Positions 1-6,219 of a DNA stretch of 8,187 nucleotides are shown piece by piece. Source of the DNA: Candidatus Bathyarchaeota archaeon (GTDB taxonomy: Archaea > Thermoproteota > Bathyarchaeia > RBG-16-48-13 > GCA-020355125); NCBI GenBank assembly GCA_030617005.1, contig JAUWWH010000022.1, forward strand, positions 1 to 8,187, read 5' to 3'. The notes under the pieces were generated by a model. It did not search any database, had not been told where the DNA came from, and saw nothing but the letters and a program-made list of their open reading frames with translations. Numbering within the stretch: position 1 is the stretch's first letter; each line of letters starts with the position of its first letter. Position numbers and translations under genes: made by a program.

Positions 1-236
1 CCCCCGTTTCAGCTAGTGATTACTTTTTTGGAACGAATCATGTTCTCCCAACATCTGGATTTGGTCATATCTATTCAGGCTTATCGATTTTTGATTATGT
101 TAAACGAATCGATATTGTAGAATGTTCAAGAAAGAAGCTGAGAAGTATGCAAAAAATTGCCCATGTTTTAGCCAATAGTGAAGGTTTACCAAACCATTTC
201 CAAGCAATAAAGGAGAGATTTATAGATGAATCCTAA
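1..236 (+). CDS. hisD: Histidinol dehydrogenase, C-terminal end (partial, cut by window edge)
   Basis: HisD oxidises L-histidinol to L-histidine in two NAD-dependent steps with a bound zinc, the last step of histidine synthesis, in the cytoplasm. Only the last 77 codons are here (reading frame begins at base 3, stop TAA at 234-236). The segment SDYFFGTNHVLPTSGFG matches the family's conserved block, and the ending contains SEGLPNH. Taking E. coli numbering from memory, zinc ligand Asp360, catalytic His367 and zinc ligand His419 correspond to codons 6, 13 and 65 of this fragment. The spacings (7 and 52 residues) agree exactly with the E. coli protein, so the end of the enzyme is intact. The reading frame overlaps the hisC start by 11 bp, so the two are translationally coupled. 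Everything upstream, including the operon promoter, lies outside the window. Confidence 0.95.
   Translation, partial: PVSASDYFFGTNHVLPTSGFGHIYSGLSIFDYVKRIDIVECSRKKLRSMQKIAHVLANSEGLPNHFQAIKERFIDES
209..215 (+). promoter_or_regulatory. Ribosome binding site for hisC
   Basis: AAAGGAG lies inside the end of hisD, 10 bases before the ATG at 226. It supports that ATG as the hisC start even though it overlaps the hisD stop region. Confidence 0.6.
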
Positions 237-1338
237 ACTTGATTGGCTTGAAGAAAAATTGAGGAATATGCAAAGTATTGAAGAGTATTTACCAAAATAC
301 TCTCCGGAGACTGTAGCAAAACAATTAGGAATCAATGAAGAGGAAATCATTAGACTTGATAAGAATGAAAACCTTTTCCTCTCTAAATCATTTTTTTCTG
401 GGATTCTCAAAGAATTAGCTGAGGAATTGGATCCAAGGTTTTATCCTCAAAAGGAGGAGTCAACTTTGACCCAAGAATTAGTCGGATATTTAGGTCTTCC
501 CTCAGAATCCATAATTCTTGGAAATGGCTCAGATGAACTTATCGAAACAATAGTGAGAGTCTTCTTAGGATCTAATGAGGAAGCAATCTCAATTGCACCT
601 ACATTCATAATGTATCGGATAATTGTAAACAGTCATGGTAATACATTTATAGATACATCACTAAATGATGATTTTTCTCTAGATGTAAAAGGTTTGCTTT
701 CAAAAGCCTCTCAAAAAACAAGACTCTGTTTTATCTGCTCACCAAATAATCCAACAGGTAATCAATTCAAAATCGAATCCGTAAAAGAAGTACTTAAAAA
801 ATTTCGTGGCATCGTCATCGTCGACGAAGCTTATGTGGAATATGCTCCATATTCAGTTGGAGAACTGATTAAAGAATATGAAAATATGATCGTGTTGAGG
901 ACTTTTTCAAAAGCTTTTGGATTAGCAGGTTTAAGAATAGGTTACTGTCTTGCAGATCCACATTTAGCTTCTGCATTGAAAAAGATTCAACTACCATTCA
1001 ATATCAATAAATTTTCTCTACAGTTGGCGATTAAACTCTTAGATAAAAGAAACATCGTTAACACTTCAGTTAATAAGCTTAAGACTGAGCGGGAACGACT
1101 TTACAAGAAACTTTGCAAGATACCAGGTGTAAAAGCCTTCCCTTCAAACACTAATTTCATTCTATTTACCACGAAGAGGGACGTTGACATAATATACAAC
1201 ACACTCATGAGTCACGGTATCCTTATCAGGAATATTGGAAACCTCCTCCATCTCGGTAGATGTTTAAGAGTGACTGTTGGACTTCCAAAGATGAACAATA
1301 AGTTTCTTAATATAATGACAGAACTCTGCTGTAGCTGA
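226..1338 (+). CDS. hisC: Histidinol-phosphate aminotransferase
   Basis: HisC is a PLP-dependent (class I/II, fold type I) aminotransferase that converts imidazole acetol phosphate and glutamate to L-histidinol phosphate and 2-oxoglutarate. The 370-residue length is normal for the family. Visible landmarks: LDKNEN (44-49) near the N-terminus, GNGSDE (99-104) for cofactor phosphate binding, SPNNPTG (172-178), DEAYVEYA (200-207, with the Asp that contacts the pyridine nitrogen and the Tyr), and TFSKAFGLAGLRIGY (226-240), in which Lys229 is the predicted Schiff-base lysine and Arg237 binds phosphate. LRVTVG (347-352) carries the substrate-carboxylate arginine, Arg348. The ATG at 226 is preceded by AAAGGAG. 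The gene overlaps hisD by 11 bp and is followed after 6 bp by the HAD phosphatase gene, so its product would be the substrate of that neighbour. Other class I aminotransferases look similar, but the operon makes HisC secure. Confidence 0.96.
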   Translation: MNPKLDWLEEKLRNMQSIEEYLPKYSPETVAKQLGINEEEIIRLDKNENLFLSKSFFSGILKELAEELDPRFYPQKEESTLTQELVGYLGLPSESIILGNGSDELIETIVRVFLGSNEEAISIAPTFIMYRIIVNSHGNTFIDTSLNDDFSLDVKGLLSKASQKTRLCFICSPNNPTGNQFKIESVKEVLKKFRGIVIVDEAYVEYAPYSVGELIKEYENMIVLRTFSKAFGLAGLRIGYCLADPHLASALKKIQLPFNINKFSLQLAIKLLDKRNIVNTSVNKLKTERERLYKKLCKIPGVKAFPSNTNFILFTTKRDVDIIYNTLMSHGILIRNIGNLLHLGRCLRVTVGLPKMNNKFLNIMTELCCS

Positions 1339-1344
1339 AACAAA

Positions 1345-2517
1345 TTGAATGATAATTACCTAAAGACTTCTATTAATGGTCAGTACGCTTACGTTAGGCT
1401 CGCCATTTTAGGGAAATTGGAGAAGATAGGTGCTATCATTTTTGATTGCGATGGAGTATTAATTGATATTCGAAGATCATATAACCATACTATTGTAAAG
1501 ACAGTAGACTATTTTCTAAATACTTTGATTGGAATCAATCTTCCTTCAGATGATATATTGAATAAGACAATCTATCTCTATAAAAGAAGTGGCGGTTTTA
1601 ACAATGATTGGGACATTGTATATTCCATACTTCTAACAATATCCCCTATGTTACCAAAAGTTTTTCAAAAGAAATTTATAGAGCTCATAAACTCAAAAGA
1701 GTTTACCGGAAGAACATTACATAACCGATTTCACTATATCAAAACCGCATTTGAAGATATGAAACCATTCACCCTCAACATAAAATGGTCAAAAATAATC
1801 AATAACTTAAATGTGTACGCAGAAAAAGCCGATACAATGGGCATAAACTCAATAGATAAAGAGTTTATCATCAAACCTGAATCTGAAAACCTATCAATAT
1901 ATGTGGCAATGAAATGTTTCCTTTGTTATCCTGGAAATGTGAAAAAAAGTCTTCTTTCCCGAGTTTTCGATGAAATCTTCTATGAACCCAATTTATTTCA
2001 GAAACAACACAAAGTTCGTCCGAAATATTACATAGGGAAAGGATTAGTCGAAATGGAGAAGAAAATAATAACCTTAAAGACCCTTACTGATTTATCCAAA
2101 ATAATTGGGGCGCATAACTTTGGAATAGTATCCGGAAGAGATTTCTTGTCGGCAAGCCACACCTTAGGTAAGATCCTTAATGAGTACAAAGAGGAAGCCC
2201 TCTTCTTCCTTCAAGATTACGACGCAGATACCTTCGAGAAGTTTAAAAAACCTAGTCCCCTTCTACTATTGAAATCTGCTCACGGTCTAAATCCTTTTAA
2301 ATACGCAATATATGTCGGTGATTCAATTGAAGACATATTAATGGTTGAGAAAGCCAATGAGATAGACCCACGCTTCATATCCTTGGGATTGTATTCAACT
2401 TCAGATTTTAAAGAGGAATTTATCTTACACCTGCTCGAAATGAAGACTGATATAATACTTCCTTCAGTAAACGATATACCCAATTTATTAAGCATGATAA
2501 AGGAGGAAAAAAAGTGA
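1345..2517 (+). CDS. HAD-superfamily phosphatase with large cap, candidate histidinol-phosphate phosphatase
   Basis: This is a 390-residue haloacid dehalogenase-superfamily hydrolase. Motif I is IIFDCDGVLID (31-41; nucleophile Asp34, acid/base Asp36), motif II is IVSGR (Ser263), motif III is the lysine in KKPSP (Lys302) and motif IV is VGDSIED (Asp326, Asp330 for Mg2+). All catalytic residues are present. The segment after motif I (DIRRSYNHTIVKT, then GGFNNDW at 83-89) resembles the subfamily-IA group known as TIGR01548, which occurs in archaea, cyanobacteria and some eukaryotes. The insert between motifs I and II is about 225 residues, far longer than a usual C1 cap. Position between hisC and hisB suggests it dephosphorylates histidinol phosphate to histidinol; that is inference from context. 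The start is TTG at 1345, with little Shine-Dalgarno signal; the in-frame alternative, TTG at 1417, would leave only a few residues before motif I. It overlaps hisB by 4 bp (GTGA). Confidence 0.85.
   Translation: MNDNYLKTSINGQYAYVRLAILGKLEKIGAIIFDCDGVLIDIRRSYNHTIVKTVDYFLNTLIGINLPSDDILNKTIYLYKRSGGFNNDWDIVYSILLTISPMLPKVFQKKFIELINSKEFTGRTLHNRFHYIKTAFEDMKPFTLNIKWSKIINNLNVYAEKADTMGINSIDKEFIIKPESENLSIYVAMKCFLCYPGNVKKSLLSRVFDEIFYEPNLFQKQHKVRPKYYIGKGLVEMEKKIITLKTLTDLSKIIGAHNFGIVSGRDFLSASHTLGKILNEYKEEALFFLQDYDADTFEKFKKPSPLLLLKSAHGLNPFKYAIYVGDSIEDILMVEKANEIDPRFISLGLYSTSDFKEEFILHLLEMKTDIILPSVNDIPNLLSMIKEEKK
2501..2506 (+). promoter_or_regulatory. Strong ribosome binding site for hisB
   Basis: AGGAGG lies 7 bases before the GTG at 2514, inside the last codons of the HAD gene. 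It fixes GTG as the hisB start and implies coupled translation. Confidence 0.75.
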
Positions 2518-3089
2518 GAATTGGAAAATATTCAAGACAAACAAAAGAAACCAAGATCTCCATGAATGTAAATTTAGATGGTACCGGAATCATTAAAACT
2601 AGTACTGGGATAAAATATTTTGATCATCTCCTAAAGACATTAGGTACCCATAGTCTGATAGACATCACAATTATTGCTCAGGGTGATCTAAAACATCACT
2701 TAATTGAAGACGTGGCCATATGCCTTGGTCAAGCTTTAAGAAACGCGATTGGAGAAGGACTGGGTATAAATCGTTTTGGTTATGCTATAGTTCCTATGGA
2801 TTGCTCCTTAGCCTTTACCGCTATAGACCTTGTGAAGCGACCATACCATAAGATAGATCTAAAGATTAGTGGGGAAACAATAGAGGATATGATGCAGGAG
2901 GATATCATCCACTTCTTGGAAACATTAGCATCCTCTCTTCAAGTCAACATGCATATCTGGGTTCAATATGGCGACAATGATCATCACAAAGTTGAAGCAG
3001 CCTTTAAATCCTTAGCCTTATCTCTCAAAGAGGCTGTAGCAGTAAATCCAAGAAGAGTTGACATTCCCAGTGCAAAGGGTGCAATGTAA
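2514..3089 (+). CDS. hisB: Imidazoleglycerol-phosphate dehydratase
   Basis: IGPD dehydrates imidazole glycerol phosphate to imidazole acetol phosphate, the substrate of HisC. It is a manganese enzyme that assembles as a 24-mer in characterised cases. The 191-residue length is normal for the single-domain form. Metal-binding motifs of both internal repeats are visible: FDHLL (His38), GTH (His46), KHHLIED (His61, His62, Glu65), His133, and GDNDHHKVEAAFK (His157, His158, Glu161). The N-terminal SRQTKET segment (8-13) and the C-terminal IPSAKGAM are typical. In the first repeat the usual GDL-x-x-DDHH-x-x-ED is shortened to GDLKHHLIED, three residues fewer, with the metal ligands kept. I recall similar short loops in ammonia-oxidising archaea. 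Start is GTG at 2514, chosen for the AGGAGG at 2501. Unlike enterobacterial HisB there is no fused phosphatase domain; the adjoining HAD gene could supply it. Confidence 0.96.
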   Translation: MRIGKYSRQTKETKISMNVNLDGTGIIKTSTGIKYFDHLLKTLGTHSLIDITIIAQGDLKHHLIEDVAICLGQALRNAIGEGLGINRFGYAIVPMDCSLAFTAIDLVKRPYHKIDLKISGETIEDMMQEDIIHFLETLASSLQVNMHIWVQYGDNDHHKVEAAFKSLALSLKEAVAVNPRRVDIPSAKGAM

Positions 3090-3110
3090 TCATCACTAAA
3101 GATATTGGAT

Positions 3111-3114
3111 AGGA
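3111..3114 (+). promoter_or_regulatory. Ribosome binding site for hisA
   Basis: AGGA lies 6 bases before the ATG at 3121, in the 31-bp gap after hisB. It is a modest match but correctly placed. Confidence 0.4.
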
Positions 3115-3120
3115 TAAACC

Positions 3121-3861
3121 ATGGAAATTATCCCCGCAATAGATATAATGGGTGGTAAAGTCGTCAGATTAAGAAAGGGTGATCCAAACACTTCTATTAA
3201 CTATGATCTTTTTGGTACTCCTTTACAAACCGCTAGGAAATGGATCCGCGAAGGAGCTAAAGCCCTCCACATAATAGATCTCGATGCTGCAATTGGACGA
3301 GGAGATAACCTAAAAATTATAACTTCATTAATTCAACATACCAATATTCCCATTCAAGTTGGTGGAGGAATAAGAAGTAAAGAAAAAGCTGAATCACTTC
3401 TCAGATCAGGTATTGAAAGAGTGATTGTCGCTACTTTAGCCTTTAAACGGATAGAAAAGTTACGAGAATTATTAACCATATATGGAAATGGGAGAATTAT
3501 GATAGCTTTAGATTATTTAGATGACAAAGTGATGATAAAAGGATGGACAAGTGCTACAGGGCTTACTTTAGGGGATGCTATTCAGAAATTCCTAAATCTC
3601 GGAGTTAAGCTTTACCTTCTCACCTCAATCTCAAAAGATGGTCTTCTTACAGGGCCTGATTATGTAACCCTTCAAAATGAAGTGAAAAATACAGCGGCTG
3701 ACATCTTCGCTGCAGGGGGAATAAGCGATATACGTGATTTAATCAGATTAAAGCAGATTGGTCTAAGGGGTGCCATTATTGGAAAAGCATTGTATGAAAA
3801 GAAATTTAGTTTAAAGGAAGCCATCAAAGTGGTTGAAGGCTACTCTGTTAAAGGGTGTTAA
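3121..3861 (+). CDS. hisA: Phosphoribosyl-formimino-AICAR-phosphate isomerase (ProFAR isomerase)
   Basis: HisA is a cytoplasmic (beta/alpha)8-barrel isomerase that performs an Amadori rearrangement of ProFAR to PRFAR. At 246 residues it is standard length. The N-terminus, [20 protein letters not shown] (2-21), is diagnostic, with the catalytic Asp8. The second catalytic Asp is Asp131 in [16 protein letters not shown] (78-86) and [11 protein letters not shown] (197-207) are the two phosphate-binding loops of the duplicated half-barrels, and KGW (140-142) plus the end [15 protein letters not shown] are HisA-like rather than HisF-like. The gene follows hisB after 31 bp. In many archaeal clusters hisH sits between hisB and hisA and hisF follows hisA; here neither is present, and the HisA stop overlaps the first possible hisI start by 7 bp. 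HisF is the only close alternative, and the N-terminal sequence argues against it. Confidence 0.96.
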   Translation: MEIIPAIDIMGGKVVRLRKGDPNTSINYDLFGTPLQTARKWIREGAKALHIIDLDAAIGRGDNLKIITSLIQHTNIPIQVGGGIRSKEKAESLLRSGIERVIVATLAFKRIEKLRELLTIYGNGRIMIALDYLDDKVMIKGWTSATGLTLGDAIQKFLNLGVKLYLLTSISKDGLLTGPDYVTLQNEVKNTAADIFAAGGISDIRDLIRLKQIGLRGAIIGKALYEKKFSLKEAIKVVEGYSVKGC

Positions 3862-4187
3862 TTTTGCTTATTGGAATTAAAGACTTAGATTTTGCTAAAG
3901 GAGACGGTTTAATCCCTGTAGTCGTTCAGGAGTATGAGACCAAGGAAGTGCTCATGGTAGCTTATATGAATGAAGATGCACTCAAGAAGACCTTAGACAC
4001 AGGCCGTGTTACTTACTGGAGTAGGTCTAGAAGGAAGCTTTGGATGAAGGGTGAGACTTCGGGAAACACTCAGAAGGTTAGAAAGATCCTTGTTGACTGT
4101 GACTATGATGTCTTGCTTCTACTCGTTGAACAGAAGGGAAACGCTTGCCACACGGGTAAACGATCATGTTTCCATAATCAACTTTAA
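3855..4187 (+). CDS. hisI: Phosphoribosyl-AMP cyclohydrolase (stand-alone)
   Basis: HisI opens the adenine ring of phosphoribosyl-AMP to give ProFAR, the HisA substrate. It is a Zn2+/Mg2+ enzyme that acts as a dimer. The core motif [20 protein letters not shown] (52-71) is unmistakable. Asp81, Asp83 and Asp85 in DCDYD are the Mg-binding acids; Cys82, Cys98 and Cys105 (in DCD and [10 protein letters not shown]) are the zinc ligands. The protein stops right after SCFHNQL, so there is no fused HisE (PRA-PH) domain. Two starts are possible: GTG at 3855, giving 110 residues and a 7-bp overlap with hisA, or TTG at 3864, giving 107 residues. The TTG has a better spaced AAGGGTG upstream and may be the real start. 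Coordinates give the longer version. Confidence 0.95.
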   Translation: MLILLIGIKDLDFAKGDGLIPVVVQEYETKEVLMVAYMNEDALKKTLDTGRVTYWSRSRRKLWMKGETSGNTQKVRKILVDCDYDVLLLLVEQKGNACHTGKRSCFHNQL

Positions 4188-4197
4188 TAATATTCAT

Positions 4198-4266
4198 GTG
4201 CTTGAAATGATTGATTCAATCCATCATGATCATCCTGGAAAAGATTGCACAGATGCCTATTTTTAG
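4198..4266 (+). pseudogene. Possible vestige of hisE (PRA-pyrophosphohydrolase) N-terminus
   Basis: After hisI, in a different frame, a GTG-started reading frame of 22 codons encodes LEMIDSIHHDHPGKDCTDAYF and ends in TAG. HisE proteins typically begin with a helix of the form LEELxEVIxxRK, then a short Pro-containing loop and SYTAYL. The fragment follows this outline (LEMIDSI, P, CTDAYF) but lacks the arginine, the SYT motif and all of the remaining roughly 65 residues. Its position directly behind hisI, where hisE or a fused HisE domain is often found, is the main reason to take it seriously. It may be chance; the stretch is too short for certainty. Confidence 0.2.
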
Positions 4267-4276
4267 TGAGATGTAA

Positions 4277-4924
4277 TTGGCGATAATAAATCTAGAGAAT
4301 TACAATGCATCATTAAAAGATATATACCTTATAACAGGGCAAGGTGTAACCTCAAACATTTATGTTTTCGGTGGGGAGACAATTACAATAGTCGATTCAG
4401 GAAATGGCGCAGAAGAAAATAGAATAATACCCCAGTTAAAGGAAATTTTCTCGAAAATACCGAACGTTTCAAAAACGATTTTGACGCATTTCCATTTTGA
4501 CCATATTGGTGGTCTAGATGAGTTGATGGAATCATATGTACTGGATATTATTATTCATAAAGAAGAAGTACCCTTCCTTAGAGACATGAATATCAAGAGA
4601 CTTAAAGAAATAAATGCTGGCGATAAGATTGTGATGGGAGAATACCTCTTTGACGTTATCCATACTCCTGGGCATTCCCCCGGAAGCGTTTGCCTTTATG
4701 AAAAGAAAACTAAATTTTTAATTTCAGGTGATACAGTTTTCCCAAATGGATCCTTCGGTAGATACGACTTCCCCTTTGGAAACCATAAGGCTTTACTTCA
4801 ATCCCTTAAACGACTGACAGAGATAGATGTTAAAGCGATGCTTCCTGGGCATGGATTACCCACATTCAGTAAAGTCAACCAACAAATCAAACTTTCATTC
4901 ATGGCAGCTAAAAGTTATTTTTGA
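4277..4924 (+). CDS. Metallo-beta-lactamase-fold hydrolase (glyoxalase II-like)
   Basis: This is a 215-residue cytoplasmic MBL-fold protein. The signature HFHFDH (71-76) supplies His71, His73, Asp75 and His76; further metal ligands are His133 in HTPGHSPGS, Asp152 in SGDTVFPNG and His192 in LPGHG, so a complete dinuclear zinc or iron site is expected. The block GDTVFPNGSFGRYDFPFGN resembles archaeal and bacterial proteins usually labelled Zn-dependent hydrolase or hydroxyacylglutathione-hydrolase-like. The substrate cannot be read from sequence; thioester or lactone hydrolysis, or persulfide chemistry, are the usual family roles. The start is TTG at 4277, immediately after an in-frame TAA; no ATG occurs before the fold begins and the Shine-Dalgarno signal is poor. 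The 89-bp gap after hisI leaves it open whether it is part of the his transcript. Confidence 0.9.
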   Translation: MAIINLENYNASLKDIYLITGQGVTSNIYVFGGETITIVDSGNGAEENRIIPQLKEIFSKIPNVSKTILTHFHFDHIGGLDELMESYVLDIIIHKEEVPFLRDMNIKRLKEINAGDKIVMGEYLFDVIHTPGHSPGSVCLYEKKTKFLISGDTVFPNGSFGRYDFPFGNHKALLQSLKRLTEIDVKAMLPGHGLPTFSKVNQQIKLSFMAAKSYF

Positions 4925-4925
4925 T

Positions 4926-4950
4926 AGGACTCTTAAAACGAGTTTTTCCT
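4926..4950. terminator. Hairpin with T-run between convergent genes
   Basis: In the 32-bp gap between the stops of two converging genes, AGGA and CTC (4926-4932) can pair with GAG (4940-4942) and TCCT (4947-4950), with the extra T residues bulged. TTTTT at 4943-4947, and further T-rich sequence to about 4972, follow on the + strand. Archaeal termination relies mainly on U-runs, so the T-tract is the more meaningful part. It probably serves the MBL-fold gene. The bottom strand has only a shorter T-run. Confidence 0.4.
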
Positions 4951-4956
4951 ATTGTT

Positions 4957-5637
4957 TTAGGATACTTTTAGGATCATCAATCGTGCAATGTGAATATTCA
5001 TCTCATCAAGGAAGAAGCTTTGGAAGTGAAAAATAGGTCCTGCGGGTACTTTTTCATAGATTTTATAAGGAGTTTCTGAAAAAGTAACTATGAGAGGTAT
5101 GAACCTAATATTTATCAAATTAGTAACTTTAAAAAAGTTTTTTAAACTTGAAAATGATTGAATTAAAGCTCTGGTTCTTTCAACTTGAGCATTTATAACC
5201 CTTATTGTAGCTACCTTCTGCCAACTTCTTTTCCAACGTTTACAATCTATAGATAATATCAGTGAGTCTCTATACGCGAGGATGTCGATCTCAAATCTCC
5301 TAACAACAGATTTAAATCGAAAATGTTTCAAGGTTTTAAAACCATTATATTCTAGAATTAAGATGACTATGTCTTCGAATTCCCTCCAGCTCAAAGCTCT
5401 ACAAACTTTTTCAATATCAATCCCTTCCTTTATTGCATAAATGGCTAATTGAATTCTCTGATCAAAAGATGCTTCAACTATTCCATGAGTGATCGTTAGT
5501 AAATTGTATTCTACTAGGTTGTTTATGTTTCTTATTATAGTGTTTTTTGGAATCTGTGTTTCCTCGAAGATTTTTTTGTTATTCACTGAATTAAGAGTTG
5601 CATATTTAATAATGGTCAGGAGAAGCTTCTCATTCAT
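4957..5637 (-). CDS. Winged-helix plus PD-(D/E)XK nuclease-like protein (Mrr/HJR type)
   Basis: This 226-residue protein combines two parts. Residues 1-60 look like a helix-turn-helix or winged helix (IFEETQIPKNTIIRNINNL, 23-41, then VEYNLLTI). Residues about 82-160 look like a restriction-endonuclease-fold domain of the Mrr/Holliday-resolvase kind: LSWREFEDIV (82-91, Glu88), RFEIDILAY (114-122, Asp118), and SIDCKRW (129-135, Asp131 and Lys133), then a helix with AQVERTR (150-156, Gln151). All expected acidic and lysine residues are present, so it may be an active nuclease. The last 65 residues are hydrophobic beta-like sequence of unknown role. Archaeal genomes have many such HTH-nuclease proteins whose function is mostly untested; DNA repair, defence and regulation are all possible. 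No methyltransferase or specificity gene is nearby. Start ATG at 5637 has little Shine-Dalgarno and may be nearly leaderless from the TATA box at 5673. Confidence 0.75.
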   Translation of the reverse strand: MNEKLLLTIIKYATLNSVNNKKIFEETQIPKNTIIRNINNLVEYNLLTITHGIVEASFDQRIQLAIYAIKEGIDIEKVCRALSWREFEDIVILILEYNGFKTLKHFRFKSVVRRFEIDILAYRDSLILSIDCKRWKRSWQKVATIRVINAQVERTRALIQSFSSLKNFFKVTNLINIRFIPLIVTFSETPYKIYEKVPAGPIFHFQSFFLDEMNIHIARLMILKVS

Positions 5638-5672
5638 ACAGTTAACCCGCTAAATCGATTTTAGTTTGTTAA

Positions 5673-5682
5673 GATTTATAAG
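5673..5682. promoter_or_regulatory. TATA-like box in divergent intergenic region
   Basis: GATTTATAAG contains an archaeal TATA-like core readable on both strands (TTTATAAG on +, CTTATAAA on -). With transcription beginning about 25 bp away, starts would fall near 5704 for the + strand gene at 5727 and near 5652 for the - strand gene at 5637, giving short leaders in both directions. No clear BRE was distinguished. Promoter strength and direction are inferred. Confidence 0.4.
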
Positions 5683-5691
5683 TTGTCTAGA

Positions 5692-5712
5692 AGCTTAAGC
5701 TCCTTTAAGGAG
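5692..5712. repeat. Two abutting palindromes overlapping a ribosome binding site
   Basis: AGCTTAAGCT (5692-5701) is a perfect 10-bp palindrome. It overlaps CTCCTTTAAGGAG (5700-5712), an inverted repeat with 6-bp arms around one central T. The right arm, AAGGAG (5707-5712), is also the Shine-Dalgarno-like sequence for the ATG at 5727, at a long 14-base spacing. The element could be an operator or an RNA hairpin that hides the ribosome binding site. AGAAGCTT occurs both here (5689-5696) and as part of the 10-bp palindrome AGAAGCTTCT at 5621-5630 in the first codons of the nuclease-like gene. Confidence 0.45.
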
Positions 5713-5726
5713 TTGCATATTCACTA

Positions 5727-6209
5727 ATGGCATTTTCAAGCCCCACTCTTATTAGTATGATTCTTTGGCTTTTTAGAACATTTGTATCCAGCATAATCTG
5801 TTTTTTTATAGGTTTTTTAGGTTTAAAAATTCTTGATCTAATAACTCTTGATATTAAAGAATTCAAGACTATCAAGGGTAAACCTATTCCAACGTCACTC
5901 TTTGTCGGTGGTTTCATCATATTTACCGCTCTCATAGTCCATGGTTCAGCTATAAGTCCAATCTTCCTCGGACAATCCCCTATGCTGGGAGATTTTATCA
6001 ACCTTCAACGCTTATTTTTAGTTATTCTAAGCATATTCATTAGTCTCTTCTTCGGATGGCTCTTCTATTACGTATTCGCCAAGGTCTCCCCCTTTCAAAT
6101 CGACCTAGATGATATAAACCAATCCCCTGAAGCTATCGGAATTTTTCTATTCTCATATGAAATCTTCCTTGGTTTAATAATCCATGCAGTCTTAACTATG
6201 CCCTTCTGA
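5727..6209 (+). CDS. Four-helix membrane protein resembling DUF350/UPF0719
   Basis: The 160-residue protein has four hydrophobic segments at roughly 15-38, 57-76, 94-118 and 137-157 and no signal peptide, so it is an integral membrane protein. It reads as two similar halves: ITLDIKEFKTIKGKPIPTSL followed by a helix, and FQIDLDDINQSPEAIGIF followed by a helix ending AVLTMPF. This layout, with a polar stretch ahead of helices 2 and 4, and its line-up with E. coli YjfL as I remember it, suggests the DUF350 (UPF0719) duplicated family, whose function is unknown. Start ATG at 5727 is the first possible in-frame ATG; an in-frame stop lies at 5706-5708. The gene ends 10 bp before the transglutaminase-like gene, so the pair is probably one transcript and may form a membrane-linked unit. 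The family assignment is tentative. Confidence 0.75.
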   Translation: MAFSSPTLISMILWLFRTFVSSIICFFIGFLGLKILDLITLDIKEFKTIKGKPIPTSLFVGGFIIFTALIVHGSAISPIFLGQSPMLGDFINLQRLFLVILSIFISLFFGWLFYYVFAKVSPFQIDLDDINQSPEAIGIFLFSYEIFLGLIIHAVLTMPF

Positions 6210-6219
6210 AGGTCAAACC

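Noticed and set aside
2280..2495. A 71-codon frame on the - strand within the HAD gene
   Set aside because: Antisense to HAD motifs III and IV; no features of its own.
4051..4266. A 71-codon frame overlapping the end of hisI
   Set aside because: Most of it overlaps the strongly supported hisI in another frame; only the tail after hisI is discussed, as a possible hisE vestige.
5705..6001. A 98-codon frame on the - strand
   Set aside because: Antisense to the four-helix membrane gene, which has coherent helices and fits the operon; the antisense frame shows no recognisable domain.
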